Position numbers and translations under genes: made by a program. DNA of 16,781 nucleotides from JAABSP01 sp011390135. Lineage in GTDB: Bacteria; Desulfobacterota; Desulfobacteria; Desulfobacterales; JAABSP01. Below are positions 1 through 6,685 of this stretch, piece by piece. The notes under the pieces were generated by a model. The model was not told the DNA's origin, made no database searches, and saw only the letters and a list, made by a program, of their open reading frames with translations. Where the stretch lies: contig JAABSZ010000077.1 of the NCBI GenBank assembly GCA_011390135.1, positions 1 to 16,781 on the forward strand, read 5' to 3'. The first letter of the stretch is position 1; the number at the start of each line of letters is the position of its first letter.

Positions 1-1
1 C

Positions 2-292
2 TGCGTTGATTTGTCCGGAGGCTGTATTCGACAACTGCTTCGAATCGTCAACAAAGCCTTGATTATCAGCCGCGGGATGAAAATTACAAAGGCGACAGCA
101 GAGAAAAGCGCCGGAGAACTGGGAAGAACCATGTATGAGCAGTTCGATTCCGAACATCTTTCCATCCTTAAAGAAAGGCAGTTTCATACTGCCGATGAAA
201 AGGTGCTGGATCTTTTGTTTTCCCTGGCTGTCCTGAAATATAATGGTGAACGAAAAATAAATCCGTTGATCCGGCAATATCTGGACGAATAG
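2..292 (+). CDS. C-terminal part of an AAA/STAND-type ATPase (5' end outside window)
   Basis: The frame is open from the first bases, so the start lies upstream of the window; a TTG at 11 is in frame but is unlikely to be the start. The visible 96 residues begin with an SGG-x3-QLLR-x-VNKA segment, which resembles the small helical domain after the NTPase core of bacterial AAA/STAND-like ATPases. They end with an L-x-YNGE ... NPLIR tail that I associate from memory with ATPases paired with TPR proteins. No Walker motifs are visible because that part is missing. The stop codon directly abuts the ATG of the next gene, so the two are probably translated together. The local composition is AT-richer than the block after 1172, as expected of accessory DNA. 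The family call is by pattern only and cannot be firm without the N-terminus. Confidence 0.55.
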   Translation, partial: CVDLSGGCIRQLLRIVNKALIISRGMKITKATAEKSAGELGRTMYEQFDSEHLSILKERQFHTADEKVLDLLFSLAVLKYNGERKINPLIRQYLDE

Positions 293-1108
293 ATGGTCGT
301 CGATCACCATTTCAAAGGATCGAACAAAGAGCAGTGGGATCAGTTGCTCTTTGTTCTGGAAGAGAGGGATAAGCCGACTTTCATTGTCATCGGATTTAAT
401 TCATACGCCATCCAAAACAGGGTTTTCAAAAAGCTTCATCAGACCATTTCAAAGTATCGTTTCTACACATTAGATCTTTCTGCAAAGCAGATCACTTCCC
501 TGAATCAAGCTTTTCGCTCAGAACTGCCCTTGGAAATATTGAATTCCACTCCTGTAGAATATATCGTCGATGTTTTAGGGCTGGAAAAGAGTCTTTTTCC
601 GATTGATAAGGAGAATACCTTGCTGTCGGAACTCAACTTTGAGCGAGATGTTCTTTTTCAGCAATTTCCGTTTGTCACTATCCTCTGGACAGATTTCTCC
701 ACCGTCAGAAGATTGAAAACCGAGGCAAGGGATCTTTGGGACTGGATCTCCTATTATTATGAGTTCGATTGGAATCCATCCAAAAGATCTGGGGAATTCG
801 AAGGCCTCTCACCTGACGGTGGTTTTCTGCCTGCTGCAGAAAAGAGCCCGGAGGAGATTTCCGAAAGAATCCGACGAATTGAAGATCTGCACCGGAAATA
901 TGAAATAGTGCCATTGGCTCCGAATTTAAAAGAAAGGGAAATCCGGGAGAAAATCAACATTCAAAAGCTGCTGGCAAAAGAATATATCGCGCTTGAAGAT
1001 TATTCCAATGCTGAAAAGGCTTTTCGAATTGCTTTGGCATTATCAGGGCAGACCAGAGGTTTGGAATATGAAAAGGAGGAGATACCATCTCTGTTGAATA
1101 AAATTTGA
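293..1108 (+). CDS. Degenerate STAND/NTPase-like protein with one TPR-like repeat, possibly C-terminally truncated
   Basis: This is a 271-residue protein whose ATG follows the previous stop with no gap, indicating translational coupling; I see no clear Shine-Dalgarno. Residues about 28-150 have a P-loop-NTPase-like layout: a hydrophobic strand, FIVIGF, where a Walker A would sit but without the GxxGxGK/T signature; a Walker-B-like strand, YIVDVLGLEK; and a block around LNFERD ... FPFVTILW followed by DLWDWISYYYEF. That last block resembles the APDLWxWRSxxFEF stretch of bacterial proteins that sit beside AAA ATPases and carry long TPR tails. Here only one TPR-like helix pair is present (LAKEYIALEDYSNAEKAF, about 228-245) before the protein ends at residue 271. 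It may be a naturally short form or a truncated gene. A role as sensor or partner of the upstream ATPase is inference. Confidence 0.6.
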   Translation: MVVDHHFKGSNKEQWDQLLFVLEERDKPTFIVIGFNSYAIQNRVFKKLHQTISKYRFYTLDLSAKQITSLNQAFRSELPLEILNSTPVEYIVDVLGLEKSLFPIDKENTLLSELNFERDVLFQQFPFVTILWTDFSTVRRLKTEARDLWDWISYYYEFDWNPSKRSGEFEGLSPDGGFLPAAEKSPEEISERIRRIEDLHRKYEIVPLAPNLKEREIREKINIQKLLAKEYIALEDYSNAEKAFRIALALSGQTRGLEYEKEEIPSLLNKI

Positions 1109-1171
1109 ATAAAATCCATTACCGGCCTTCAAAAAAAGATTGACCATATCCGCACCATTATTTTCCAGATT

Positions 1172-1783
1172 CTACGCAACGGATTCGACGATCTTGATCA
1201 TCCTTTTCGAAGAATACTCCCCCACATCGGCCAGCGCATCGTTGGGTGCAAAGAGATTGGCATTGTTCGAATAGAGGCAGGTGACGGACGGGGGGAAATC
1301 CTCGTCTGCCAGATAGAAGATGTAGCAGAGTTCGATCTTGGGCAGGGGCCGTGCTGTAAACGCGAAATCCCCGCCCACCCCGGCCGGCGCATTACCGCCT
1401 GAAAGATCTGCTGCGATCTTCTCCCGGGCTTCTCTGATCCGCTCCACATGGGGAACCAGAATCCCTTCGGTGTGGGTGGCAAATGCGGCCGTGTAGGGCG
1501 CGGTATCGGGAAACTCCCGAAAGGCTTTGAAGGGCTGGGCAATCATCGGCTCCGTTTTGGCATGGAGGGCATACAGGGAGATGAGGATGCCGAGGACCCC
1601 GGTTTCCGGCTGTCCGTCCAGAAAGATTCCGTCCGGGGCGATCCGGCACTCCTGGCCGAAAGCGGTGAAGATGTATCCATTCTCCCCCTTTTGGGCCGGC
1701 AGCGTCTTTTGGAGATGATCCCGCGCGGTTGAAAAGAGCTTTTCGATATTGTCAGTAACGATTTTTGCATACTGATCGGCCAT
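1172..1783 (-). CDS. DUF3786 family protein
   Basis: A 203-residue protein recognised as DUF3786 by a series of conserved blocks: a CRIAPDGIFLDG segment, the helix after it with ILISLYALHA, FREFPD, GGDFAFTARPLPKIELCYIFYLADEDFPP, and a C-terminal NLFAPNDALADVG. DUF3786 proteins are typical of anaerobes and some carry an Fe-S binding N-terminus; this one lacks such a cysteine cluster. The function of the family is not known to me. I chose the ATG at 1783 (start MADQYAKIV) because a GGGGGA purine run lies ten bases upstream and the family resemblance begins soon after it. The frame stays open 52 codons further, to an ATG at 1939, but that stretch does not look like the family. A good promoter lies at 1952-1979. 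Confidence 0.8.
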   Translation of the reverse strand: MADQYAKIVTDNIEKLFSTARDHLQKTLPAQKGENGYIFTAFGQECRIAPDGIFLDGQPETGVLGILISLYALHAKTEPMIAQPFKAFREFPDTAPYTAAFATHTEGILVPHVERIREAREKIAADLSGGNAPAGVGGDFAFTARPLPKIELCYIFYLADEDFPPSVTCLYSNNANLFAPNDALADVGEYSSKRMIKIVESVA

Positions 1784-1951
1784 CTGAGATTTTCCCCCAT
1801 TCTCTCCTCTGGTTCCCCTGCCCATGCGCTCCACGATAAACGGTATGCAAAGAATACCCATTGATCCTTTTCCATCCCTTTGGGCACAGGAGTTGTTCAT
1901 TGACGCCGGCGCTTCGGTATGAGACAATAGCCTCAGCATCTGCTGGAATAT

Positions 1952-1979
1952 GTTATAAAAAATCGGAAATATCTGTCAA
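1952..1979 (-). promoter_or_regulatory. Sigma-70-type promoter for the DUF3786 gene
   Basis: On the minus strand TTGACA (1974-1979) is followed after 16 bases by TATAAC (1952-1957). The -35 is a perfect match and the -10 matches five of six. A transcript would begin near 1945, leaving a leader of about 160 bases before the favoured start at 1783. Confidence 0.5.
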
Positions 1980-2041
1980 CTGCAAATCGGCCGTAGAGAA
2001 ACGCCGGTTTACAAAGGGATAGGAGGGAAACGAAAAAAGCA

Positions 2042-2398
2042 ATGGAAACCAAAGAAGCGATCATGGGGTTTTCCCAGAGCGAAAAGATAAAGACCTTGAT
2101 TCTGTGGATCAACCACAACCTGGAGATTTCCCCTGCACTGCCCGAGGCTGAGAAGAAGGGCGCGGACCGGCTGATCCGCACCAATGTTCATATGCTCTCC
2201 AACGAGATCCAGCTCGGAGAACGGGTTGCGGCCGGGTTCAACTGGGGGGATGTCAAAAAGCATGTGGAGAAGGCCATCGTCATGATGAATTCGGGGGTAG
2301 AGCAGGATACCTCGCACCACCTTACCCAGGCGCTGACCCATGTCACCACCATTGGCCAGCGCTCCATGACCCTGCTTCGGGAGAAGGGGCTGATCTGA
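2042..2398 (+). CDS. Hypothetical helical protein, 118 residues
   Basis: I do not recognise this gene. It encodes 118 residues with no signal peptide, no membrane segment and no cysteine. The pattern suggests a soluble all-helical protein: a helix with KIKTLILWINHNLE, one with EAEKKGADRLIRTNVHMLSNEIQLGERV, then DVKKHVEKAIVMMNSGV and a last one with ALTHVTTIGQRSMTLLREKGL. An AGGAGGG Shine-Dalgarno is at 2021-2027, with a rather long spacing to the ATG at 2042; the alternative ATG at 2063 has no better site. It is divergent from the DUF3786 gene and ends 13 bases before the convergent SUMF1-like gene. Codon use fits the high-GC core, so I believe it is expressed. Confidence 0.6.
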   Translation: METKEAIMGFSQSEKIKTLILWINHNLEISPALPEAEKKGADRLIRTNVHMLSNEIQLGERVAAGFNWGDVKKHVEKAIVMMNSGVEQDTSHHLTQALTHVTTIGQRSMTLLREKGLI

Positions 2399-2411
2399 TA
2401 GAAATGGGGGC

Positions 2412-3224
2412 CTATTCGGGGATGGGGAAGATGACGAGCCGGAATCCGACCCAGGGCTTTTCGATTTTGGTCCAGTAGCCGTCCCGCATCGCGCTTCTGG
2501 TGTTTCTCGGCTCGTCGCTCCAGCCCCCGCCCCGCACCACGCGGCTGACCAGCTTGTCCGAGGAGTAGGTCTTTCTGCACCACTCCCAGACATTGCCGAT
2601 CATGTCGTGGAGGCCGAATGCGTTGGCGGCAAACTTTCCCACGGGGGCCGCGGCCGCATAGCCGTCGGTGCAGTGGTGATGGGGCCAGGGAAAGGAGAAG
2701 GTCTTTTTCGCGGTATTGTCGAAGACATTGGCGTATTTGCACGCCCCGTGCGGGTTGTCTCCCCAGTAGCGCAGCGTCGTTGTTCCTCCCCGGCAGGCGT
2801 ATTCCCACTGGGGCTCTGACGGCAGCCGGAAGTTGAAGCGGCCCTTGTGCTTGTCCGTGAGCCACTGGGCAAAGACCGTGGCCTCGTCCCAACTGACCTG
2901 GACGGCCGGCTGATCATTCCTGTTCAGGGTGAGGCCCTTGTGGGCGCCGCTGTCATGTTTCGGCTTGAACTTCCGGTACTGGGCGTTGGTCACTTCGGTG
3001 ATGCCCATCCAGAAAGATTCGAGGCAGATTCGATAGAGGGATTCATCCTTGTACCGCTCCGGCGCATCTTCGGGGGTTCCTATATCGAAACAGCCGGAGG
3101 GTATCTTGATGAATTTCATGCCGGTGATCGGTTCGGTAAAGAGTTCGCCTGCAGCGGAAATCGCGGGAATGGCAAAGAGGATCAGCAGAAAAAGGGCGGA
3201 AGGGATTGGGCTTTTTTTCATCAT
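2412..3224 (-). CDS. Exported SUMF1/FGE-sulfatase-domain protein lacking the catalytic cysteine pair
   Basis: A 270-residue protein with an N-terminal signal peptide (basic MMKKSPIP, then a hydrophobic core to about residue 22, with a likely cut after AISAA, near residue 25), so it acts in the periplasm or outside. The rest is one formylglycine-generating-enzyme-like (SUMF1) domain: GMKFIKIPSG (35-44), the start of the fold; ITEVTNAQYRKF (75-86); RLPSEPQWEYACRGG (133-147); GLHDMIGNVWEW (204-215); VVRGGGW (229-235); and GFRLV (260-264). In true FGE two cysteines follow the RGGSW element and bind copper and substrate; here that stretch (GWSDEPRNTRSAMRD) has none. It is therefore unlikely to make formylglycine and may be a binding or structural member of the family. 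No sulfatase gene is nearby. The ATG at 3221 is an equal alternative start. Confidence 0.85.
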   Translation of the reverse strand: MMKKSPIPSALFLLILFAIPAISAAGELFTEPITGMKFIKIPSGCFDIGTPEDAPERYKDESLYRICLESFWMGITEVTNAQYRKFKPKHDSGAHKGLTLNRNDQPAVQVSWDEATVFAQWLTDKHKGRFNFRLPSEPQWEYACRGGTTTLRYWGDNPHGACKYANVFDNTAKKTFSFPWPHHHCTDGYAAAAPVGKFAANAFGLHDMIGNVWEWCRKTYSSDKLVSRVVRGGGWSDEPRNTRSAMRDGYWTKIEKPWVGFRLVIFPIPE

Positions 3225-3260
3225 TTCAGGGCCGGATTTTTAGATTTTTGGTGCTGCGGG

Positions 3261-3290
3261 TTTACCATAACGGTTCACCTATGTTATAAG
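3261..3290 (+). promoter_or_regulatory. Possible promoter for pcs
   Basis: TTTACC (3261-3266) and TATAAG (3285-3290) are separated by 18 bases in the divergent gap between the SUMF1-like gene and pcs. The -10 matches five of six and the -35 four of six, so this is only a candidate. An inverted repeat ATAAC/GTTAT overlaps it. Confidence 0.3.
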
Positions 3291-3348
3291 TCAGGTTTGT
3301 GTTCCTGTTGTTGACTATAGAACTTTTTGGAATTGCGATCAAGGATTT

Positions 3349-4140
3349 ATGGAAAAACCTGCAGAAATTAAAGAAACTTCAGCGGCCGGAAATGCCCCTG
3401 GTATCTCCCCTGAAATCACCATCGGAAAGCGGATCGGGGCATGGCTCGTCCACGGATTCACCGCAACGGGCGCGATCTTCGGACTGCTGGCCCTCGATGC
3501 CATCGGCCGCGGGAAGTTCTATTATGCTCTATGGATGATGGCCGGCGCGATCTTCGTGGATGCGGTGGACGGAACCCTTGCCAGAAGAGCCCAGGTAAAG
3601 GCCGCGGCGCCCCAGATCGACGGTGCGCTGCTGGACAACCTCCTCGATTATGCCAACTACGTCATCGTTCCGGCCTACTTCATGATCGCGGCCAAACTCC
3701 TGCCCTATGGCTGGCGATTCACCTCCGCGGCGCTGGTGGCCCTCTCCTCTGCCTACCAGTTCACCCAGGTGGATGCCAAGACCGAGGATCATTTCTTCAA
3801 AGGGTTTCCCAGCTACTGGAACATCATGGTGATGTATCTCTATCTCTGGGAGACTTCGGAATGGACAAACCTTTTCGTGGTACTGGGGCTCTGTGTGCTC
3901 ATCTTCATTCCGGTAAAATACGTCTATCCTTCCCGCCTCGAATACCTGACCCATAATCGATGGCTCCGTCTGGCCATGCTCGCGGCAACCATCGTCTGGA
4001 TGGCCGTCACCGCAATTCTGCTCTGGATCTATCCGCTGACCTACAATATCCTGCGGATTCTCTCCATCGGGTATATTGTTCTTTATATTGCGGTCAGCGT
4101 CTATCGGACGTTCGTTCCTCTCGAGGGGAAAGAAGATTGA
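3349..4140 (+). CDS. pcs: Phosphatidylcholine synthase (CDP-diacylglycerol-choline O-phosphatidyltransferase)
   Basis: A 263-residue integral membrane enzyme that joins choline to CDP-diacylglycerol, giving phosphatidylcholine and CMP at the cytoplasmic membrane. The CDP-alcohol phosphatidyltransferase motif is complete: D71-x2-D74-G75-x2-A78-R79, then G92-x3-D96-x3-D100. The long spacer between AR and G, and the following DAKTEDHFFKGFPSYWN (142-158), are features of Pcs rather than of phosphatidylglycerophosphate or phosphatidylserine synthases. About eight membrane segments can be seen, beginning near residue 31 and ending near 255. An AAGGA Shine-Dalgarno lies just before the ATG. It is transcribed alone, divergent from the SUMF1-like gene and convergent with the fab operon. 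The enzyme needs external choline, so a choline source is implied but no transporter is in view. Confidence 0.88.
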   Translation: MEKPAEIKETSAAGNAPGISPEITIGKRIGAWLVHGFTATGAIFGLLALDAIGRGKFYYALWMMAGAIFVDAVDGTLARRAQVKAAAPQIDGALLDNLLDYANYVIVPAYFMIAAKLLPYGWRFTSAALVALSSAYQFTQVDAKTEDHFFKGFPSYWNIMVMYLYLWETSEWTNLFVVLGLCVLIFIPVKYVYPSRLEYLTHNRWLRLAMLAATIVWMAVTAILLWIYPLTYNILRILSIGYIVLYIAVSVYRTFVPLEGKED

Positions 4141-4242
4141 CCGCGGTATTATATGTTTGATAGAAAAGAAGAGCGATGTGGCAGGAATTTTCTGCAGGAA
4201 GATCTTCTCTGTTTGAGAATTCTCTACAATAAGCATACTCAC

Positions 4243-4285
4243 AAAAAAAAGCCACCGGATATACAACCTGCGCATACCCGGTGGC
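4243..4285 (-). terminator. Intrinsic terminator of the fab operon
   Basis: On the minus strand an 8-bp perfect stem, GCCACCGG/CCGGTGGC (4278-4285 with 4251-4258), extends inward by a further four weak pairs and is followed by eight T (4243-4250). It lies 35 bases after the fabF stop and ends the rpmF-fabF transcription unit, facing pcs. Confidence 0.9.
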
Positions 4286-4319
4286 GTAAGAAGCCATAAA
4301 TCTCGATTTTTTCTGCCGG

Positions 4320-5561
4320 CTATTCTTCCACTTTCCGCAGCACCAGAGTCCCGTTGGTCCCACCAAACCCAAAGGAGTTGGTCATTGCCGTCTTCACATC
4401 GGCCTTCCGTGCGGTATTGGGCACATAATCGAGATCGCACTCCTCCCCCGGGTTTTCGAAGTTGATGGTGGGGGGGATGTCGCCGGTATGGATGGTGAGC
4501 GCGGTGAAGACCGTCTCGATCCCGCCGGCCCCGCCCAATAGATGACCCGTCATCGACTTGGTCGAGCTGACCGGAATGGAATGAGCCTTCTCCTTGAAGA
4601 CCGTTTTCAGAGCCCGGGTCTCGTAGAGATCGTTTAGTGGGGTCGAAGTTCCGTGGGCGTTGATATAGTCGATCTCTTTGTATCCGATGCCCGCATCCGC
4701 GAGTGCTTCCTCCATGCAGCGGACCGCACCGTCTCCGTCCTCGGGTGGGGCTGTCATGTGGAATCCGTCGCCGCTGGCCCCGAAGCCGATCACCTCTGCA
4801 TAGATTTTAGCCCCCCGCTCCCGGGCCGCGTCCAATGTCTCCAGGATCAGGATGCCGCACCCTTCGCCCACCACGAATCCGTCCCGGTCCCGTTCAAAGG
4901 GCCGGGAGGCTTTCTGCGGATCGTCGTTTCGGGTGGAGAGCGCCTTCATGGCATTGAAACCGGCAACACAGGTGGGGGAGATGACCGATTCCACGCCGCC
5001 GGTGATCATCGCGTCGGCCGCGCCGGTTTGGATCATATGAAAGGCCTGCCCCACGGCATGAGTCCCGGCTGCGCAGGCCGTTGCAATGGAAAGGTTTGGC
5101 CCCTTTGCCCCGAAATGGATGGAGACCATGCCCGGGGCCATATTGCCGATCATCATCGGGATGAAGAAGGGGCTGACCCTTTTGGGGCCCTTGGTCTCCA
5201 GAATCCGGGCATTGTCCTCCAGAATCTCCAGCCCTCCAAGGCCGCATCCCATGACCACGCCGATCCGGTCCCCGTTGGAACCATCTATCTTCAGCTTTGA
5301 ATCCTCAACCGCCATTCGGGCTGCTGCTATGGCATAGGCGATGAACTGCGGGGTCCGTTTGGCCTCCTTTTTGGGCAGGTAATCCTCCGGAACAAACCCC
5401 TTGACCTCACCTGCGATCTTGGTGGGAAACGCGGCCGCATCAAAGCGGGTGATCTCCCCGATCCCTGATCTGCCCGCACAAAGCGCATCCCAAGATTCGG
5501 TCACACCGATGCCCACCGGCGTCACCAGCCCGACTCCTGTTACGACCACCCTTCTCTTCAA
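4320..5561 (-). CDS. fabF: Beta-ketoacyl-ACP synthase II
   Basis: A 413-residue condensing enzyme that extends acyl-ACP by two carbons using malonyl-ACP. With the start used here the catalytic triad falls at Cys163 (TACAAGTH), His303 (NAHGTST) and His340 (KSMTGHLLGG), the positions known for E. coli FabF, which supports both the identity and the start. The start codon is TTG at 5561, preceded at five bases by a perfect AAGGAGG; the frame remains open upstream to an ATG at 5669, but that would overlap acpP and add residues foreign to the family. It is the last gene of the cluster, 76 bases after acpP, and is followed by an intrinsic terminator. No fabB or fabA is visible, so how unsaturated fatty acids are made is not answered here. 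Confidence 0.97.
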   Translation of the reverse strand: MKRRVVVTGVGLVTPVGIGVTESWDALCAGRSGIGEITRFDAAAFPTKIAGEVKGFVPEDYLPKKEAKRTPQFIAYAIAAARMAVEDSKLKIDGSNGDRIGVVMGCGLGGLEILEDNARILETKGPKRVSPFFIPMMIGNMAPGMVSIHFGAKGPNLSIATACAAGTHAVGQAFHMIQTGAADAMITGGVESVISPTCVAGFNAMKALSTRNDDPQKASRPFERDRDGFVVGEGCGILILETLDAARERGAKIYAEVIGFGASGDGFHMTAPPEDGDGAVRCMEEALADAGIGYKEIDYINAHGTSTPLNDLYETRALKTVFKEKAHSIPVSSTKSMTGHLLGGAGGIETVFTALTIHTGDIPPTINFENPGEECDLDYVPNTARKADVKTAMTNSFGFGGTNGTLVLRKVEE

Positions 5562-5566
5562 AGAAG

Positions 5567-5573
5567 CCTCCTT
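5567..5573 (-). promoter_or_regulatory. Ribosome binding site that fixes the TTG start of fabF
   Basis: AAGGAGG on the minus strand lies five bases before the TTG at 5559-5561. No such site precedes the upstream ATG of the same frame at 5669, so initiation at TTG is strongly preferred. Confidence 0.85.
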
Positions 5574-5637
5574 ATGATCCTGTTTCCGGATTCGGCCCGA
5601 CACGAAAAACCTCGAGATCGATGCCGGATTTTTCCGA

Positions 5638-5868
5638 TTATGCGTGCTGTCCCACATAGTTGATCGCATCCTTGACCGTCATGATGCCTTCTGCATCCTC
5701 GTCAGATATGTCGATGTCGAACTCCTCCTCCATGGACATGATCAGCTCGACCAGATCGAGAGAGTCCGCGCCCAGATCATCCACAAACGAGGCATCCGGA
5801 ACCACTTCGTTCATCTCTACGCTCAGCTTGTCGGCAATGATCTTTTTGATTTTATCCTCGATGGACAT
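5638..5868 (-). CDS. acpP: Acyl carrier protein
   Basis: A 76-residue acidic protein that carries growing acyl chains on a 4'-phosphopantetheine arm. The attachment serine is Ser36 in the DSLDLVELIMSMEEEF segment. The rest is the usual four-helix pattern, starting MSIEDKIKKIIADKL. I chose the ATG at 5868 because AAGGAG (5878-5883) lies nine bases upstream; a GTG two codons earlier (5874) is only three bases from it, which is too close. It sits between fabG and fabF as in many bacteria. The fabG-acpP gap of about 74 bases is very AT-rich on both strands and could hold an additional acpP promoter, though I cannot name one with confidence. Confidence 0.97.
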   Translation of the reverse strand: MSIEDKIKKIIADKLSVEMNEVVPDASFVDDLGADSLDLVELIMSMEEEFDIDISDEDAEGIMTVKDAINYVGQHA

Positions 5869-5942
5869 CTTCACCTTCTCCTTATGAAAAAAATGTAAAA
5901 TATATTGAAAAAATTTGGAAAAATTTTATTTGCTTTTTGGAT

Positions 5943-6683
5943 TTACATGTACAGGCCGCCGTTGACATGGATCACCTGGCCCGTGATATAGTCGGCTTTT
6001 TCCGATGCCAGAAATGCGGCTGCACCCGCGATATCTTCGGGGGTTCCGCCCCGCCCCAGGGGGATCTGGGCGATCATGGCCTCTTTTGCCTTTTCGGTCA
6101 TCGCGGCCGTCATTTCAGTATCCACATAGCCGGGCGCGATCGCGTTTGCCGTGATGTTTCTGGAGGCCAGCTCCTTTGCCACGGCCTTTGTGAAGCCGAT
6201 TAGGCCCGCCTTGGCCGCGACATAGTTGGCCTGTCCCGGGTTGCCCATGACACCGACAACCGAGGAGATCATTATGATCCGGCCGTACCGCTTCTTCATC
6301 ATGGCCTTGGCCGCTATCTTGGTGCAGAGGAACGCGCCTGTCAGGTTGACCGAGAGGACGTCGTTCCAGTCCTCCGGCTTCATCCGGACCAGCAGGCCGT
6401 CCTTTGTGATGCCGGCGTTGTTGACCAGAACGTCGATCTTACCTGTCGCGTCCAGGATCTGTTTGAAAAAATCGGCCACCGCATCGGGGTCGGAGACATC
6501 GGCCTTGATGCCGAAAGCCTTGCCGCCGACATCGGCTGCCAATTTGCTGGTCTCTTCGGCCCCTTTATCATCGGAGCCGTAGTTGAAATAAATCACGGTC
6601 TCCGCATCGGCAAAGGCCAGGCAGACGGCCCTGCCGATCCCCTTGGAGCCGCCCGTGACCACTACGGTTCGCGCACTTGCCAT
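5943..6683 (-). CDS. fabG: 3-oxoacyl-ACP reductase
   Basis: A 246-residue short-chain dehydrogenase/reductase that reduces beta-ketoacyl-ACP with NADPH in the second step of fatty-acid elongation. The nucleotide-binding TGGSKGIG is at residues 10-17, NNAG at 88-91 and the catalytic tetrad is Asn113, Ser141, Tyr154 and Lys158 (ISSVVGVMGNPGQANYVAAK). The C-terminus (ITGQVIHVNGGLYM) is typical of FabG. A GGGAGG Shine-Dalgarno precedes the ATG. Only two bases separate it from the stop of the upstream acyl-CoA dehydrogenase, so the two are co-transcribed and probably coupled; acpP follows. This position makes the fatty-acid role, rather than polyhydroxyalkanoate or another SDR role, the natural reading. 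Confidence 0.95.
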   Translation of the reverse strand: MASARTVVVTGGSKGIGRAVCLAFADAETVIYFNYGSDDKGAEETSKLAADVGGKAFGIKADVSDPDAVADFFKQILDATGKIDVLVNNAGITKDGLLVRMKPEDWNDVLSVNLTGAFLCTKIAAKAMMKKRYGRIIMISSVVGVMGNPGQANYVAAKAGLIGFTKAVAKELASRNITANAIAPGYVDTEMTAAMTEKAKEAMIAQIPLGRGGTPEDIAGAAAFLASEKADYITGQVIHVNGGLYM

Positions 6684-6685
6684 GA

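Noticed and set aside
4198..4207. GAAGATCTTC palindrome after pcs
   Set aside because: It is too short with no T-tract, and is explained as chance in a convergent gap.
3529..4440. 303-codon minus-strand frame across pcs and the fabF end
   Set aside because: It crosses two recognised genes and a terminator and has no recognisable domain.
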